Origin: Entamoeba invadens IP1 | Lineage: Eukaryota; Evosea; Mastigamoebida; Endamoebidae | Direction: 5' to 3' | Length of the DNA: 64,000 bases | Assembly: GCF_000330505.1 (NCBI RefSeq) | Contig: NW_004440426.1 | Coordinates: 975,389-1,039,388 of the forward strand | Shown here: in pieces, positions 31,602-44,011 of the stretch | How positions within the stretch are numbered: the first letter of the stretch is position 1 | Layout of the letters: each line of letters starts with the position of its first letter | The notes under the pieces: generated by a model | The model's input: only the letters and a program-made list of their open reading frames with translations | The model's database searches: none | Told to the model about the DNA's origin: nothing | Program-made: the position numbers and the translations under genes

Positions 31602-32277
31602 ATTACTGTTAAGCTGTTCGATGGTTGTCAAATAACAAAATCAATAACAAATTCAAATGGTCATTTTTAGAAATTATAAAAATTTCAGAAATTTTTAAGA
31701 ATTTAGTTATATTAGTGATTTTAAACAATACAAAACCAAAAAAACACTTGTGATTAAATTATAGTTTCTAAAATAATAAAAAACTTGAAAACAAAAACGT
31801 CAAAATAAAAACCAAAAGACTGAATTGTCATTTTTTCATTTTATATTATATTATATTTATTAAATTATAATTATAATAAAAAAATGAAAAAAAAGAGAGC
31901 GATACTTTGAGTTAAAAACAAAACTATTCAAAATCTACTTTCTTCGATAAGTTTTGATTTCTTACACAACTAATTAAATTATAAATAACAATTTATAATT
32001 AATAATAATTAATAATGACAAAAAAAATAGAAAACAAGAAATGAAATAATTGTAACTATTCTATTGTGTTAAACAAAAAAAACGCCAATCTTATTAATAT
32101 TTCTTTCTTTTTAATTCCTTTTACTAAATAATGAGATTCGAAGACGTGTGTACAATGAAAACAAAAGTGCAGTGGATTATGGTTTTAGTATTTATATCGA
32201 ATAATAAATTAATTATAAAAAGAATTAGTGGTGTAGTGCTCCAAATACAAAGAAACCGAAGTGAAAAAATGAGAAGC
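31602..32277. other. AT-rich intergenic region
   Basis: Spacer upstream of the NDP kinase-like gene, with homopolymer runs. No gene seen. Confidence 0.45.
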
Positions 32278-32285
32278 ATTTAAAG
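32278..32285 (+). promoter_or_regulatory. TATA-like box of the NDP kinase-like gene
   Basis: ATTTAAAG, 23 bases before the ATG at 32309, close to the Entamoeba TATA-like consensus with a TTTAAAG core. Assigned by position and sequence only. Confidence 0.45.
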
Positions 32286-32308
32286 GGACGCAATCTGAAA
32301 AAAAAGCA

Positions 32309-32938
32309 ATGCAGAAGTCTCTCGTCTTATTCAAGCCAGACGCCGTTTGTATTAGACAAGCTGGTATCTACGCACTTGAGCGCTTGAGAAAAGCGATCCC
32401 CAACTTCAAACTTCTCTGTTTTGAGCCAGAGGTCGTCCCAGCCGAGTTAGCTAAACAACACTATGCCGAGCATGATGGTAAGAAGTTCTTCCCCAGTCTC
32501 ATAGCATCCATTACCAATCCAAATGGTGTTGTAGTGTTAGTCATTGAAGGAGAAGATGCCGTCAAAATCATTAGAAAAGAACTTGGCCCGACCTTTGTTG
32601 AGAAAGCTATGGGCGAAGACTGCATTAGAGGAAAGTTTGGTATCACTGGTGGAGTTAATTGTTGCCATGCCAGTGATGCAGAAGAGAGTGGAAAGCGTGA
32701 GGTTGGTTTGTGGACATCATACTTCAAACTTCCTTTGGACGAACAAAAGGCGGAAAAGAACTATGAGGAATATAAAGCAAAGTATGATGGAAAGTTCCAA
32801 AGTGACGTCACACGCTTGCGAGAAATCGTTAAGAAAATCAAAGCAGACGAAGAGGAGTTCATCACTGAAATGAAAAAGATGACTGACGCAGATGATTTCC
32901 TTATTAAACAAATCCTCAGCGCAGTTATCACTAATTAA
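32309..32938 (+). CDS. Nucleoside diphosphate kinase-like protein with C-terminal extension
   Basis: Probably transfers phosphate between nucleoside di- and triphosphates through a phosphohistidine. Residues 1-135 form the NDK domain: FKPDAV at the start (K9, P10, D11), HYAEHDGKKFFPSLI (51-65), an FVEKAMGEDCIRGKFG stretch, and NCCHASDAEES containing the active His (H120). Standard NDP kinases have about 150 residues; this one has 209. The added tail (about 150-209) is Lys/Glu-rich, helical and possibly coiled-coil. The NxxHxSD motif is kept, so catalysis is plausible, but overall divergence leaves room for a regulatory role. Confidence 0.8.
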   Translation: MQKSLVLFKPDAVCIRQAGIYALERLRKAIPNFKLLCFEPEVVPAELAKQHYAEHDGKKFFPSLIASITNPNGVVVLVIEGEDAVKIIRKELGPTFVEKAMGEDCIRGKFGITGGVNCCHASDAEESGKREVGLWTSYFKLPLDEQKAEKNYEEYKAKYDGKFQSDVTRLREIVKKIKADEEEFITEMKKMTDADDFLIKQILSAVITN

Positions 32939-33656
32939 ACCATTCGCCATTAGTTGTTTTACTATATTTATTTATAATACAGTAAATACTATATTATTAA
33001 TTTTTATATAATACATTTTTTAATTATTACTGTATTATAATTAATTACATTAATATAAATTTTAAATAACACAAAAAATGTATTACAATTAATAGTTTTC
33101 AAATTGTTAAATAAAATTACTGTTGTTAAATCTATTTATAGAGACAAGTGAGGAATTGTTTTTGCGATGTTTTTTTACAATTGTATTAAAGAAAATAATT
33201 AAACATATTATATTTTAATAGCACATTTTTTTATGATAAATTGAGAAAAAGAATCCAAATCTTCTTGTGAGTTCGAAATTTCTTTTTACCTTGTTTTCCA
33301 AAAAGCCGAAATCAACACTGGAAAATGGCAATTTAAACCTTTTCGAACCAAATTGTCTCAACCCCAAAAACTATAAAAAAAAGCCACAAAAAGATAGTTT
33401 GATTAATAACGAACAGAAGAATCCACTTTTTTGAAATTCCAAAACAAAAAGGTGAAATTTACGTAAAAGTGCACTTCGCTCTATTTTGTCTTTTTGTTAA
33501 TCAGTAAACCATAAATTATGATAAAATTATTGTTCAATGAATGAGATGAGATTTGAGAGAATCCGAAGTGGTGTGCCAGAACGAGAATTGTCTAAGAAGA
33601 ATCCAAAAAGAGCAGTTGAACACCTTTGGACATTATATAATTAGAAGGTGCACTCT
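32939..33656. other. AT-rich intergenic region
   Basis: Spacer before the LRR gene. AT-rich with no recognisable gene, repeat or RNA. Confidence 0.45.
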
Positions 33657-36059
33657 ATGAACCTTTTAAAGTTAAACAACAAAGCGATGTACACCGCGCT
33701 CGACACTTTATCGATCCAAATCACCGCATCCTTTATCAGTGAGTTGTCTGTCGTGGAAAAGTTAACTCAAGTCAGCACCCGATACCGTCGCGCACTATTT
33801 TCGACGCGACACCCAACGCAAATTCCGTTTTGTCCACATTTCACAGAGATCTTCCCCACCATCACGTCCGTCATCATCTCCACCGACTCTATTAAGAAAC
33901 TTGGTATTTTGGTGTGGCAAAGCAAGCTTCAAGGCATTGCTTCGATCAGTTTAGTGATCGACAAAGATACACCAGAAGAGGCATTAGTCATTCATCCCGC
34001 TGTCTGGCCATTGATCCATGCCATCACCATCACGGGGTTGAGAAGAACTACCAACGTGTATTTACTCATTGGCCAAATGTGTTGCTTCACCAATTTAAGG
34101 CGAATGGAACTGTGCGCCGATTTACTGTTTTACGCGGACGATTACACTATCAGGTCTGAAGAGGAGATCAAAAACTTGTTACTCTCTTCATACGTTAAAG
34201 TAATGGTGTTACAGGAGTTTGACGTGGAAGCACATAATGTCATGAAAAGCGTCTTTGGCAAGTGGAGGGGTCAGGGAATATGTTTTTTGAAGTCAAATTC
34301 TAACACTGAGTTGGTGCAACAAAGTATTAGTAACACACCAAGGAACATGATGTACTTCTTGACAAACACGAAAATCACTGACGGCGATGTCAATTTGCTC
34401 TCAACACAAATTGTGTTATACAAAAACGTCTTAAGTGGAATCACACTGTCGGTTGGGACAAAGGAAATCGCTATGTGGCGGTCGATTTTTGTGCTGTATG
34501 CGATCACCATCTTTGGCATCAGAAATTGTACGGCTGATAAGGGACACAAGATCTTTTTCAAACTTCCACTGATCAGAAGAATCGAGTTAGAAGGACAGTT
34601 AATACAAAGACCGTGGTTCTTCCAGGCTTTGGAAGAACTTGAGTATTTCGAAACAAGCATTCCAGAGCAGAAGACGTGGACATATGATATCTTCAAGACA
34701 CTGAAATTGATGGAGTTGCATTGTAGTGTCGAGACGTTAACGTCATTTGTATGCCTACCAACTTAGAGGTACTCCACGTCGAATTGAAAGAAACGACCGT
34801 TTTGAAAAAGCTTTTGGAATATCGGGGAAATACAATTAAAAGACTTCTCAATGAAAAACATGATGAAGCTGAATGAAATGGTCTTACCATCGACATTGGC
34901 GTCTTTAAAGATCGAGAACGTCTGCGATAAGTACTTTGACTTATACCGCCTTCACAAGTACTCACTTCTTACAAACGTCGAAGTTTTGGACTGTGTAGAC
35001 ATCCCACGGATTATTCTACCAACGTCAGTCGTCAGTTTACGAATGAAAGGGTGTCCGTTACTGCGCGAAATACACAACTTGGAAGAACTTTGTTGTTTAT
35101 CACGAATTGAACTGAACGACTGCAGTGGTATTGAGAGTGCAATACTACCTTTCACATTACAGAACATATTTGTCAAACATTGTGACTCGTTACCTGACAT
35201 GCAACTCTCAAATCACACACAATTGACTCAACTCAAGTTATTTGGTGATGTTGAACATTTGACGATGCCAAATACGTTGTCACTTGCATCGTTGTCCCTT
35301 TCTCCATTGACTCAAAACTTGGTATTGGACAAATTCAATGAGTTGACTGCATTGGAATTATATTGCAGCACTACACAACTCACATTCCCACCAAATTTGG
35401 CGCATTTGACTATCCTCTCAATGCCTGAAATAGAAAGTTTGGACTTCTTACCAGACAAATTCCTGAAAAGACTCGAAGTACACAAAGTGCGAACCAAAAA
35501 TGGGTTTGTTGTACCTACGTCTTTGATCTCATTAAAAGTGTTTGACTCGTTCATTCCAAACTTCTTTTCATTGAAGTCTTGTCAACTGTTGACTTTGTTG
35601 GAGATCGACCATTGCGATGCAATGGAGACACTCTCCCCGCCACCTATAATGCAGACATTAACACTCAAAAGTATTCCATTCCTTACTGCAATAGCACATA
35701 TGCCAAATTCGGAAGTCTATGCTTTAGACATCGAAGATTGTCTGAGTCTTGAAGTGTTGCAAGTGCCGTTCTCATTGCAGAATTTGGTGTGTAAAGGGGC
35801 GTATAATTTGAATACAGTAATTAATATCGACGTTGCCAAACTGACTTCACTCGTCTTTGATTCTTGTGGAAACGTTCAAAGTTTAAGTCTACCAAGTACG
35901 TTGTGCTCAGTATGCATTAGTGGGTGTAACAATTTAAGATCACTCAACAAGATTGAGTATTTGTTCCAACTCCAATTCTTACGGGTGGTCCACTGCCCCA
36001 ATTTAATGGACTTCCCCATCCCTCAGTCAGTCAGACTCTATGAAGTAAATAATTATTAA
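33657..36059 (+). CDS. Leucine-rich repeat protein (BspA-like), two frame breaks
   Basis: Large LRR protein split by the sequence as given. Frame A runs from ATG 33657 to a stop at 34766; frame A resumes at about 34848 and runs to 36059. Between them (about 34745-34845) another frame reads MPTNLEVLHVELKE and YRGNTIKRLL, which fits the repeat pattern. The N-terminus (LDTLSIQITASFISELSVVEKL) resembles the F-box-like lead of Entamoeba LRR proteins. The remainder has irregular 20-24 residue repeats with LP-x-SL, LxxLxL and C/N positions. Two compensating shifts point to sequencing error or recent decay. Probably a protein-interaction scaffold; partner unknown. The upstream GTG at 33648 is not needed as start. 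Confidence 0.65.
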
Positions 36060-36642
36060 TCTGTTCTAATTCATTTGTTATGTGTGTTGTTTGATGTTCA
36101 ATTTCGAGTTCTTAGATCAAGTTTGAAACTTTGATGTTTTCAAAATTTCATTTTTTTGACTAAAATTTGTTGAAAAATAAAGATCTTTGGATGATTCTTT
36201 TGTTGTTAATATTAATTAAAAAATGGTTTAATAGTTCTTTTCAAATTATTATAGTAAATATCATAATAATTTATACTAATAACTATATTATTTAAATCTA
36301 TCTTTTTTTTCTTAATGACATTTTCGTCTCCTGTTATTTCGTCGAAGCTTCAATTTCCATTTTTTTTACACAATATAATTAGCCTTAATATCCCGAAATA
36401 ACAGTTTTAAAAGTTTTTTTAATAAGCAAATTAAAACATTAATATATAAACCAATACTAAATGTGATAGTAAAACAATAATAAATAAAGTAACTCGGGTT
36501 TAAAACTTTTCCAAAGAAATTTAATAAGAAATTTAATTAAAAATACACATACTGAGTTATAAATTCCAAGTCCAAAGAAAAAAATAAGAAGAAACATAAA
36601 TATAACGATGATAGAAAACTTAAATACACAGAAAAACTATTC
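36060..36642. other. AT-rich intergenic region
   Basis: Spacer between the LRR gene and the MFS transporter; poly-T runs, no gene recognised. Confidence 0.45.
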
Positions 36643-38186
36643 ATGAGTAAGTTTGTCTCATTTTTGAAGACTTCCGTTGTCTCCGTTGGGATGTTGACCG
36701 ACTCGTATGAAGTCTTTTTAATGAATATGGTTTCTGTAATTCTTTCAGACATATATGGAAAGACAAGTTACTCCTCCACATTAACCACAACAGTATTAAT
36801 AGGGATGGCACTTGGTCAATTGATATTTGGGTTCTTAGGTGATGCCATTGGCCGAAAGCCCATGTTTATAGTGACTGCCATTTTTCTGATCTTCTTCTCG
36901 GTTGCGTCTGCTTTTGTCTTTCCAATCATTTTTGCTGCCCCGTACGTTGGTCTTTCTATTATTAGATTTTTCCTAGGACTTGGGATAGGAGGGGAGTACC
37001 CCTTAAGTTCGACAATAACAGCGGAGTCCTCGACCAAAAGTACACGTGGCAAGAAAATGGTTTTTATTTTTACAATGAGAGGGATAGGTAACTTGATAGC
37101 ACCTGTTGTGGTAATGGTGTTGTTATACATTCCAATGAACTTAGATTATGTCTGGAGAGTAGCTTTTGCGTTAGGTGCAATACCGTGTTTACTAACATTA
37201 TACTTCCGGTTCTCATTGGACTTCCCCAATAAAGCGCACACGACTAATAAGCAAAAGATCAATTTAAAAAAGGTGTTAGTACACAACTGGAAACCACTTT
37301 TGGGGACTGCTGGGACGTGGTTCTTGTTTGATATCGCATTTTATGGAAACTCTATGAGCAACGCGAGTATTCTCCAAATCATCGGATTTGCTGGTGGAGA
37401 GTCTTCGAACGCGGAAGACCAACGAGCTTCGTTAATCACTAACTCAATTGGAAACATAATATTAACATCCGTAGCCTTTCCAGGGTTCATTGTTGCATAT
37501 TTTGTTATCAATAGAATCAATAAGAAGTGGTTGCAGATGGGTGGGTTCTTTGGGACTGCATTATGTTATATTATAATGGCATCTTGTGGGGATTTGATCA
37601 TTCAAAAGGTGAAATATTTATATGTGGTGATATACGGGGCCTTTCATTCTTCTTCCAAAATTTGGGACCAAATACGATGACTTATATATTATCAACAGAA
37701 GTCTATGACTCGAAGATAAGAGCAACTTTCTCAGGGCTAAGTGCAGCTTCTGGAAAAGTCGGCGCGATGATTGGAACTGCAATATTCAATCCGTTTGCTG
37801 AAAGATTTGGTGTTGGTAACACTTTTTACTTCTGCGCTGCTTTGATGATAGTTGGCATCTTCTTTACATTATTTATACCATCGAAATCGTCATTTGAAGA
37901 TGAGCAAAACCCAGAAGAAAAGTCTTTGAAAGAAAAGGAAATAGAGTTGTCTGGTGTTGCTACTCCAACGGAAATGAATACTGAAACTAAAGACTATGCC
38001 TTCTCACCAGCATCCCCAGCTGATACTCTCAAACAATCAAGCAGTGACGTCGATAAAATATTCGCGCCAATAGTCAGAAAAGAACTCATCACACCATCAC
38101 CACCAAGTGATGTTAAAGCACAAACAAAACAGCCACTAATACTTGCAAATTGCCAAACACCAAGTTCAGAAGAAGAGAAGAAATGA
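36643..38186 (+). CDS. MFS transporter of the phosphate:proton symporter type, frameshifted
   Basis: Twelve-helix major facilitator transporter, closest in pattern to the Pho84/PHS phosphate group. The first part has DSYEVFLMNMV in helix 1, GQLIFGFLGDAIGRKP (the MFS loop 2-3 motif) and RFFLGLGIGGEYPLSST, which is typical of PHS transporters. At the GGGG run near 37638-37641 the frame breaks; the next frame continues LSFFFQNLGPNTMTYILSTEVY and the last helices, then a cytosolic Glu/Ser/Pro-rich tail to 38186. The second part fits the family so well that a one- or two-base error in the G run is the simplest explanation. If real, the last two or three helices are lost and the gene is dead. Substrate by family analogy only. 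Confidence 0.75.
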
Positions 38187-38397
38187 TTATAAGTAGTACT
38201 TAATTCTATTTTATAATAATTATATTATAATACTCTAAAAAATGATAAATTTGAATGAAAGATATTTCCGGTGAATAGTCAAATAGTTTCTTTATAATTA
38301 TAGAATACATAATATAGTATTTATAATATTTAGAGAACTTACTTATAGTTTCCTATAAATAACCATCTCACAATAGATACCCAACTATGGAAATGAT

Positions 38398-41231
38398 TCA
38401 ATTCAATAAAGCATAATAAAACGACTTGTTGAACGAAAGAGCCCATTGCTGTATTCGTTGAAGTCTTTGACTTGGTGTATTTTTAAGTCTGTTGAAATAC
38501 GCAACTAGGTAGTCTTTGTAACTTGAGTAAAACAAGTCATCTCTGGAAACTAACTCAAGCTCTTGGTTCTGTAAGGCCTCTGACATTTCCAAATGATTTT
38601 CTGACAGTGTGGTGGTAAGTCCATCGTCACTGTCCCAATCATCCTCAGAGTCGCTGTCTTCATCACTCATTTTATTCCCGTCCCGATTTTCTATGTTTTA
38701 TTTCATTGGTATTCAACAACTAAAATATAAAACAAACCTTCCATCCGTTCTCTTTCATTATTATAGATCTGTTCCATCCCAACTAAGTCTAAATACATCA
38801 GAAAGAGTCCTTCAATTGTAATTGGGATACCTTTGGAATTCAATTGACTGTCGACTTCTTCGACTTCAACCAACGACCCAATGTACATCCCATGAATCTT
38901 CCCAAAATACACCCCTTTGTTTCTTATCTCGTCATGCATTTTCACCGCCTTTTTCAATAACAGAGGCGCTATGGAACTCCCCTTCTCTTTCCAATTCTTC
39001 CACCCAATAACCGCTCGGGCAACTACACACTCCAACTCACAATTCAATTTGTCCTCCGCGTTCAACCCTATTTTCAATATCCACTCCCCAACCTTCTCGC
39101 CATAAGAGACCGAGAGAAGCATTAAAACACTACACACTTTTTTGAGTAAATTCTCTTCACCGTTTAGACCTATTTGCGCACCTTCTTCAAGCACTTGGAG
39201 AATCCCCGTGATGATCGCCGTGCCATCTTCATTTTCAAGGAGGTTGTTATACTTCTTGATCACCTCAAACAAAACATCAACAGAGAGTTCCATACAGTTG
39301 ACAGACGCTTTGCTTGCAGAGAGAACAAGAAGCAAAAGCTGCTTTAACTCTGTGCCAAGAGCCATTGAATACTGAACAATCAATTTTGCAAGCATAAGAG
39401 CAGTCTGCAGTGCATAATCACTCGACTGTCGTGCACAGAACGCAAAGACGGTTGGAAGAGGGGGAAACAAAAATTCGGAAATGCGAAGGAAAACGGAGCG
39501 ATTGTTGAACAAATTTGTGAAGATCGATAACATCAACGCACGCACATTAGGCGACACTGGATTACGAAGAAAACACCTGAGTATGCTTGCGACAAGTGGT
39601 TGGAAGAGTGTCCCTGCGGCGGGGAAGAATTTTGAATATGCTGCAAGTGTGTCCAAGACAAAGACCACTTCGTCGATTGGTAATGCTAATGTGTTTAATA
39701 ATGCCGAGAAGAAAGAAGTGTAAAACGGTGAGATAGTGAAGTCTTGGATGGTCAAGCAATGAGTCAGTAAATGCATTAAATAGGGGAGGACCATCGGACA
39801 TTCAACTAACTTTTGATAGGACACTGAAAGGGCTGACAAGAAAAGAGCCATGTCTTGGTATGTAGCTGATGGTAAAATTGACGATATACACAATAAAGAA
39901 TAAGCTATGTCGTGACACGCAAAATCTTCTGTTGTGAGTAGTTCAAGTAACTGGAAGTCCGATCTGATAATACTGGTGATCAGCGCGTTTGCCTCTTTTT
40001 GAATGTGAACATGAGCGTTGGACAAGTACATTCCACAGATCGACAAAATCAGTAATCCCGTCCCTCGGAAATTGACGAAGTTCCTCTTGTGCATTTGAAG
40101 TAATGAGTCGCCTTGTTCCAATAATTGAAAACTTGATGCGAATAACACAGCAACAGGGACCGACTGTCGCAACACGATGTTGTGTATGAATAAAATACCC
40201 GCCTCTGGTAAAGTGTTGGACTGCGTTTGTAACACGTTGTGTGCTGCGTTGTGCGACAACACATCAAATGAAAAGTTCCAGTCGTGTGTTGGTGAGCACA
40301 ACAACCGTACAACAAGCGTCACGATGTCGTTAATTTTCCGAGTTTGGCTTTTTGCGAGTAAATCGAGTGCGGCAAGTGCACTAAAATTGTCGACTAAAGA
40401 GATCAACACGGCATCTTTCAAATCAAAGGGGAAGTCAGCAGGCACGACGATTTGTCCCCAAAAATTCTGCTGTTGTTTGTCGATCAAATTCTGCGATAAA
40501 ATGACCAGAGCGGTGATGTACTTATCGAAGTCGTTTTGGAACAAATGTGGAGCGTCCGACAATAACACGCGGAGCAGTGATAACGCGTGGTATGCTATCA
40601 ATAGATTGTCCGATTGAATTGAGTCGATAATGGCTGTCGGGAGCATCACAAAGCTTTCGTTTGACAAAAAGTTTTGGTTTTCAAGTAATGCGAATGAAAT
40701 GATTGACGAGAGGATTTTGAGGGCAGATGGACTTTGGTGTGACAATGAGATTTGCACCAATTTAGAGCAACACCCATTCTTCTCACTTAAAAGGGTCAGT
40801 GCTGCTGAGTCGATAAATGTGTAACACAACAACGCTTCTAAAATAGGAAGAGAGTTTGGGAGTTGTTGAACGACTTGTTGGAGTAAAACATTTCGCGCGG
40901 GTTTGTCTGGTCTTGTTAGAGCTTCCAAGAAGAAGCAGAGCATTGTGAATATTCGACTTGGGCATGTTTGAATATTGGACATCACTTGTTGGACACACAA
41001 AGAGATGTCATTTGGTGGAAGGTGTTTGTCCAAGACGGAATTCTTACAGACAATAGCCGCCAATAATCTTTGAGGAATGTCTAGAGTATTGTTAAGCGCG
41101 ATATTTAATAATAAAGGAAGTGACCTTGGGAGGGAGTTAAGTAACATTTGTTCTGCATTTTGTCGAGTATCTGGGTTGCACGGGCAAGTTAATGTTTGAA
41201 GTAAAGTGAGGATTTGTTGTTCTTCCTCCAT
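38398..41231 (-). CDS. Importin-beta family karyopherin (importin-7/8/9-like), two exons
   Basis: HEAT-repeat nuclear transport receptor of 928 residues. Model: exon 41231-38738, intron 38691-38737 (47 bp, GTTTGT...TAG), exon 38690-38398; phase is kept through the split Glu codon. The N-terminus (LLQTLTCPCNPDTRQNAEQMLLNSL) is the importin-beta N-terminal domain that binds Ran-GTP, and long helical HEAT repeats follow. Exon 2 brings the acidic block DEDSDSEDDWDSDDG near the C-terminus, as in importins 7, 8 and 9, then a terminal helix pair. Without the intron the protein would end early and lose the acidic segment. Cargo is unknown; ribosomal proteins and histones are usual for this branch. 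Confidence 0.8.
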
Positions 41232-41452
41232 CCGACTATGTTAAGGTTTTCTTATCTTTTTTTGTTAGACTTTTTTTTGAGGAGTAATCCCGTTAATTTG
41301 AGTTTTTTTATTGTAACACAGTAGTTCTATAAATACTAATAATAGAATTATTAATTTTATTATATCAGTCATAAGAATTTGTAATAGTATTAATTTAATT
41401 GGTTATTAGTTACAATTTGAATAGATAGAAGATAACAATAAAACCAATCGTA

Positions 41453-42576
41453 TTAAAGCATGAGTCTCTTCTTGTGTGTATCGTTTGGATCTGTTCTGTC
41501 GATATTTCTGTGGTAAATATACTCGGGGTTGATGGTGTTCATTGTCCCCTTTTGAATAGTTCGGAGCTTCAAAACAAAACGTGGTCCAAGTTCGTCAATC
41601 GTACATTTCACAGGACCTTTTTTCTTGTCGAATTGGTCTTCAGCTTCTTCGAACTGATAGATGTGATGTCTAAAGAAGATGTAATCTCGTTGTGTGTGTA
41701 ACGTGACGACACGTCTTCCAGTGAACATTGGCTTCTGTGAGAAAAGACTGTTGAACTGACGGGCGACCATGATACCTGTCCGTGTCTCAAACCCTGTAGT
41801 CAAACATTCACACGGCAATTTCCACGAAGCGATTCTGACGTGGTCTTGCAATTGTTGTGGGTTGATGATATTAAACACTTTGAAATGGAAAGACGGACCA
41901 ATAGGCAAATGAATGACATACAAGTCCGCTATGTGTTATTATCTTATAATAATACATAATAATATATCTTACCCAAACTTTGGATTCAAAACTATAAACT
42001 ATTCAAATCAAATGGATGGATTCGTCATACTATAAATTTCTTAATAGAATAGAAATATTACAAACTGCATGTTTTGTGATTGTCATTACATATGACTATA
42101 TCAGTGTAACCATATCTCTGAGCATACTTCATGATCACTTTGACGGTGTTATACCCTCGTTTAAAATACTTTGCATTGTAAAACACGTGCGACATCATAA
42201 TAGCAAACTTATTTGTCACTTTATTTGGTTTGATTGTCGTCGTCACTATAATTTTGGGCGATTTCCCTTGGTAATAAGCTGTAAATTCATCTTCATTGAT
42301 ATCATCTACCGCTTCTTTGTCTTCTTTAAAGTCGACTGTTGACTCGTCTCTGATCCGTTTTTGTTCAATGGTAACAGGCTCTTGTCTCTTCACCTTTCCA
42401 GCTCGGATCAGTCTTGTTCGTAACATCTTGTGTTCATTTTTTGCTCGTTGGTGTTTGAAGAAATTCCCCTCTCGATTGATTAACCGTGCCTTTTTGGGGC
42501 CCAGTGCCTTTATTGCTTTTTTCTCTGCTCGCTCCTGTTCGGGAGTCATTTCACGTATTCTCTTCGACCTGTTCAT
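41453..42576 (-). CDS. RPF1: Ribosome production factor 1 (Brix domain), two exons
   Basis: Nucleolar factor of 60S ribosomal subunit assembly. Model: exon 42576-42066, intron 41929-42065 (137 bp, GTTTGT...TAG), exon 41928-41453; phase is kept and the product is 328 residues. The basic N-terminus (KKARLINREGNFFKHQRAKNEHK) and the Brix domain, from PKIIVTTTIKPN through YGYTDIVICNDN, PIGPSFHFKVFNI and NFTGRRVVTLHTQRDYIFFR-like elements, identify RPF1 rather than the related BRX1, IMP4 or PPAN. The C-terminal LGPRFVLKLRTIQKGT is the conserved Brix end. In yeast Rpf1 acts in 27S pre-rRNA processing. Start ATG 42576 is clear. No sign of truncation. Confidence 0.87.
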
Positions 42577-42897
42577 TATTCTTTTCAGATTTGTCGTTTC
42601 CTATTTTATTAAACCCTACTTAGTTCAATTGCCTTAACTGTCGTTCTATTTTTATTGTAATCCATTTACCATTTATTTATAATAAATTATTAACAATTTA
42701 TACCATTCATTGTGAATCAAAACGTGGATTAATTATATAGTATATTTTATTAATAGTTGTAACTAACTTGATTGAAATGGAGTCTAGAAATGTGGAGTCT
42801 AGTCTATATATAGTAACTATGATAATAGTATAATAGTAATATAATAATAGTATAATAATACAACCAAATGAAACTGAGTTATAAAAATAAAGAACAT
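42577..42897. other. Spacer with AT microsatellite
   Basis: Short intergenic region between RPF1 and the exchange factor, including an ATAATAGT-type repeat near 42825-42865. Confidence 0.5.
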
Positions 42898-44011
42898 TTA
42901 GTACCTCTTATAGTCCTTACTAAACTGACTTATCGCGGTGTTGAGGGTGTTTGTCCACTGTTCGTAATTCTCTTCTGGTGGGATAGTAATGAAGTCGACT
43001 GATTCTCCAATGTATATTTCATATTGTCTTGGTGTGTCGGCAGATGGACCAAATTTTTTGACGTCTATAAATCGAATGACTTGTGAATTGGAATGTCTCA
43101 AATAGTACCTCTTCTTCTTACCGAATGAGAACATACAAATATCGTTATAATAAGCGATTCGGTCGTTAAACACAAAGACATATGAATAATTTGTTGGGGA
43201 GTTAACTAAGGCCAGTCCATAGAACAAACAACACCTCCACGACTGAACCATGTTTTCCACAGAACATACACATGAAGATGCTTCTAACATGTAGTCGTGC
43301 ATTTTACTCTCATTATTTACATTCACTATGAAGCGCTCAAAGAGTTCTTGTGTTTTAATAATTTCGTTGTACTCGGGGTGTGTCTGTGGAGTCGCTTTAA
43401 TGAGTTCTTTGATGAGTATAGGATATCGCATTAACCGTTGTACTGGCCTATTTATTATTAATAAATTTTAAGTTTGAATAGGAGAAGTGAGTCACAAACA
43501 TGATAGTAAGATCATTGAATGAAAGGTTCAACAACTCTTTGTGCATCGATTGCCGTATGACAAACTCCTTGAACCCACGTATCTTATTTGCTGTTTGTAG
43601 ACATTTCTTCTGTGACTCGAAGAGTAATGTATATTCAGATAAAGGCAGTAACAAGTTTAAACACTTCTTTAGAGTCGGAGTGACCATGTTGTCGTATTTC
43701 CAATGGACTTTTAAGTCTTCCAACGCATTGCTTATAACACACCCATTGATAAAGACTTTTTCAACACGTGGAAAAACACTTCCTATGAGTAACTCGGGGA
43801 TAACTACACAACCGGGTTTATGACTCAACTCTTTTAATGGCTTTTCAAAATACATGTAGAGTTTCCGCATACTTTCAGTGAAGGAAACTTCAGTTTCACT
43901 TAACTCCTTAATCACACAGTATCGCCGAAAAAGTGTATTCTTGTTGTGTAAACGACGGACTATATACCCACGGATTCGTGACTGAACTAATGTAGCTGCA
44001 ACACTCTCCAT
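42898..44011 (-). CDS. Rho guanine nucleotide exchange factor (IQ, DH, PH), two exons
   Basis: Probably activates a Rho/Rac GTPase and so controls actin. Model: exon 44011-43500, intron 43448-43499 (52 bp, GTTTGT...TAG), exon 43447-42898; 353 residues. The splice restores the diagnostic DH motif MPVQRLMRYPILIKELIKAT, whose first residues come from the junction. Before it lies an IQ-like VQSRIRGYIVRR, a possible calmodulin site near the N-terminus. After the DH helices a PH domain follows (YVFVFNDRIAYYNDICMFSFG, YEIYIGE, W in the last helix). ATG 44011 is preferred over the upstream TTG frame extension. It is a small member of a large Entamoeba RhoGEF set. Confidence 0.85.

Noticed and set aside
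34747..34842. Intron joining the two LRR frames
   Set aside because: A GTATGC...AAG pair exists, but it would not keep phase, and the enclosed sequence itself looks like LRR coding DNA.
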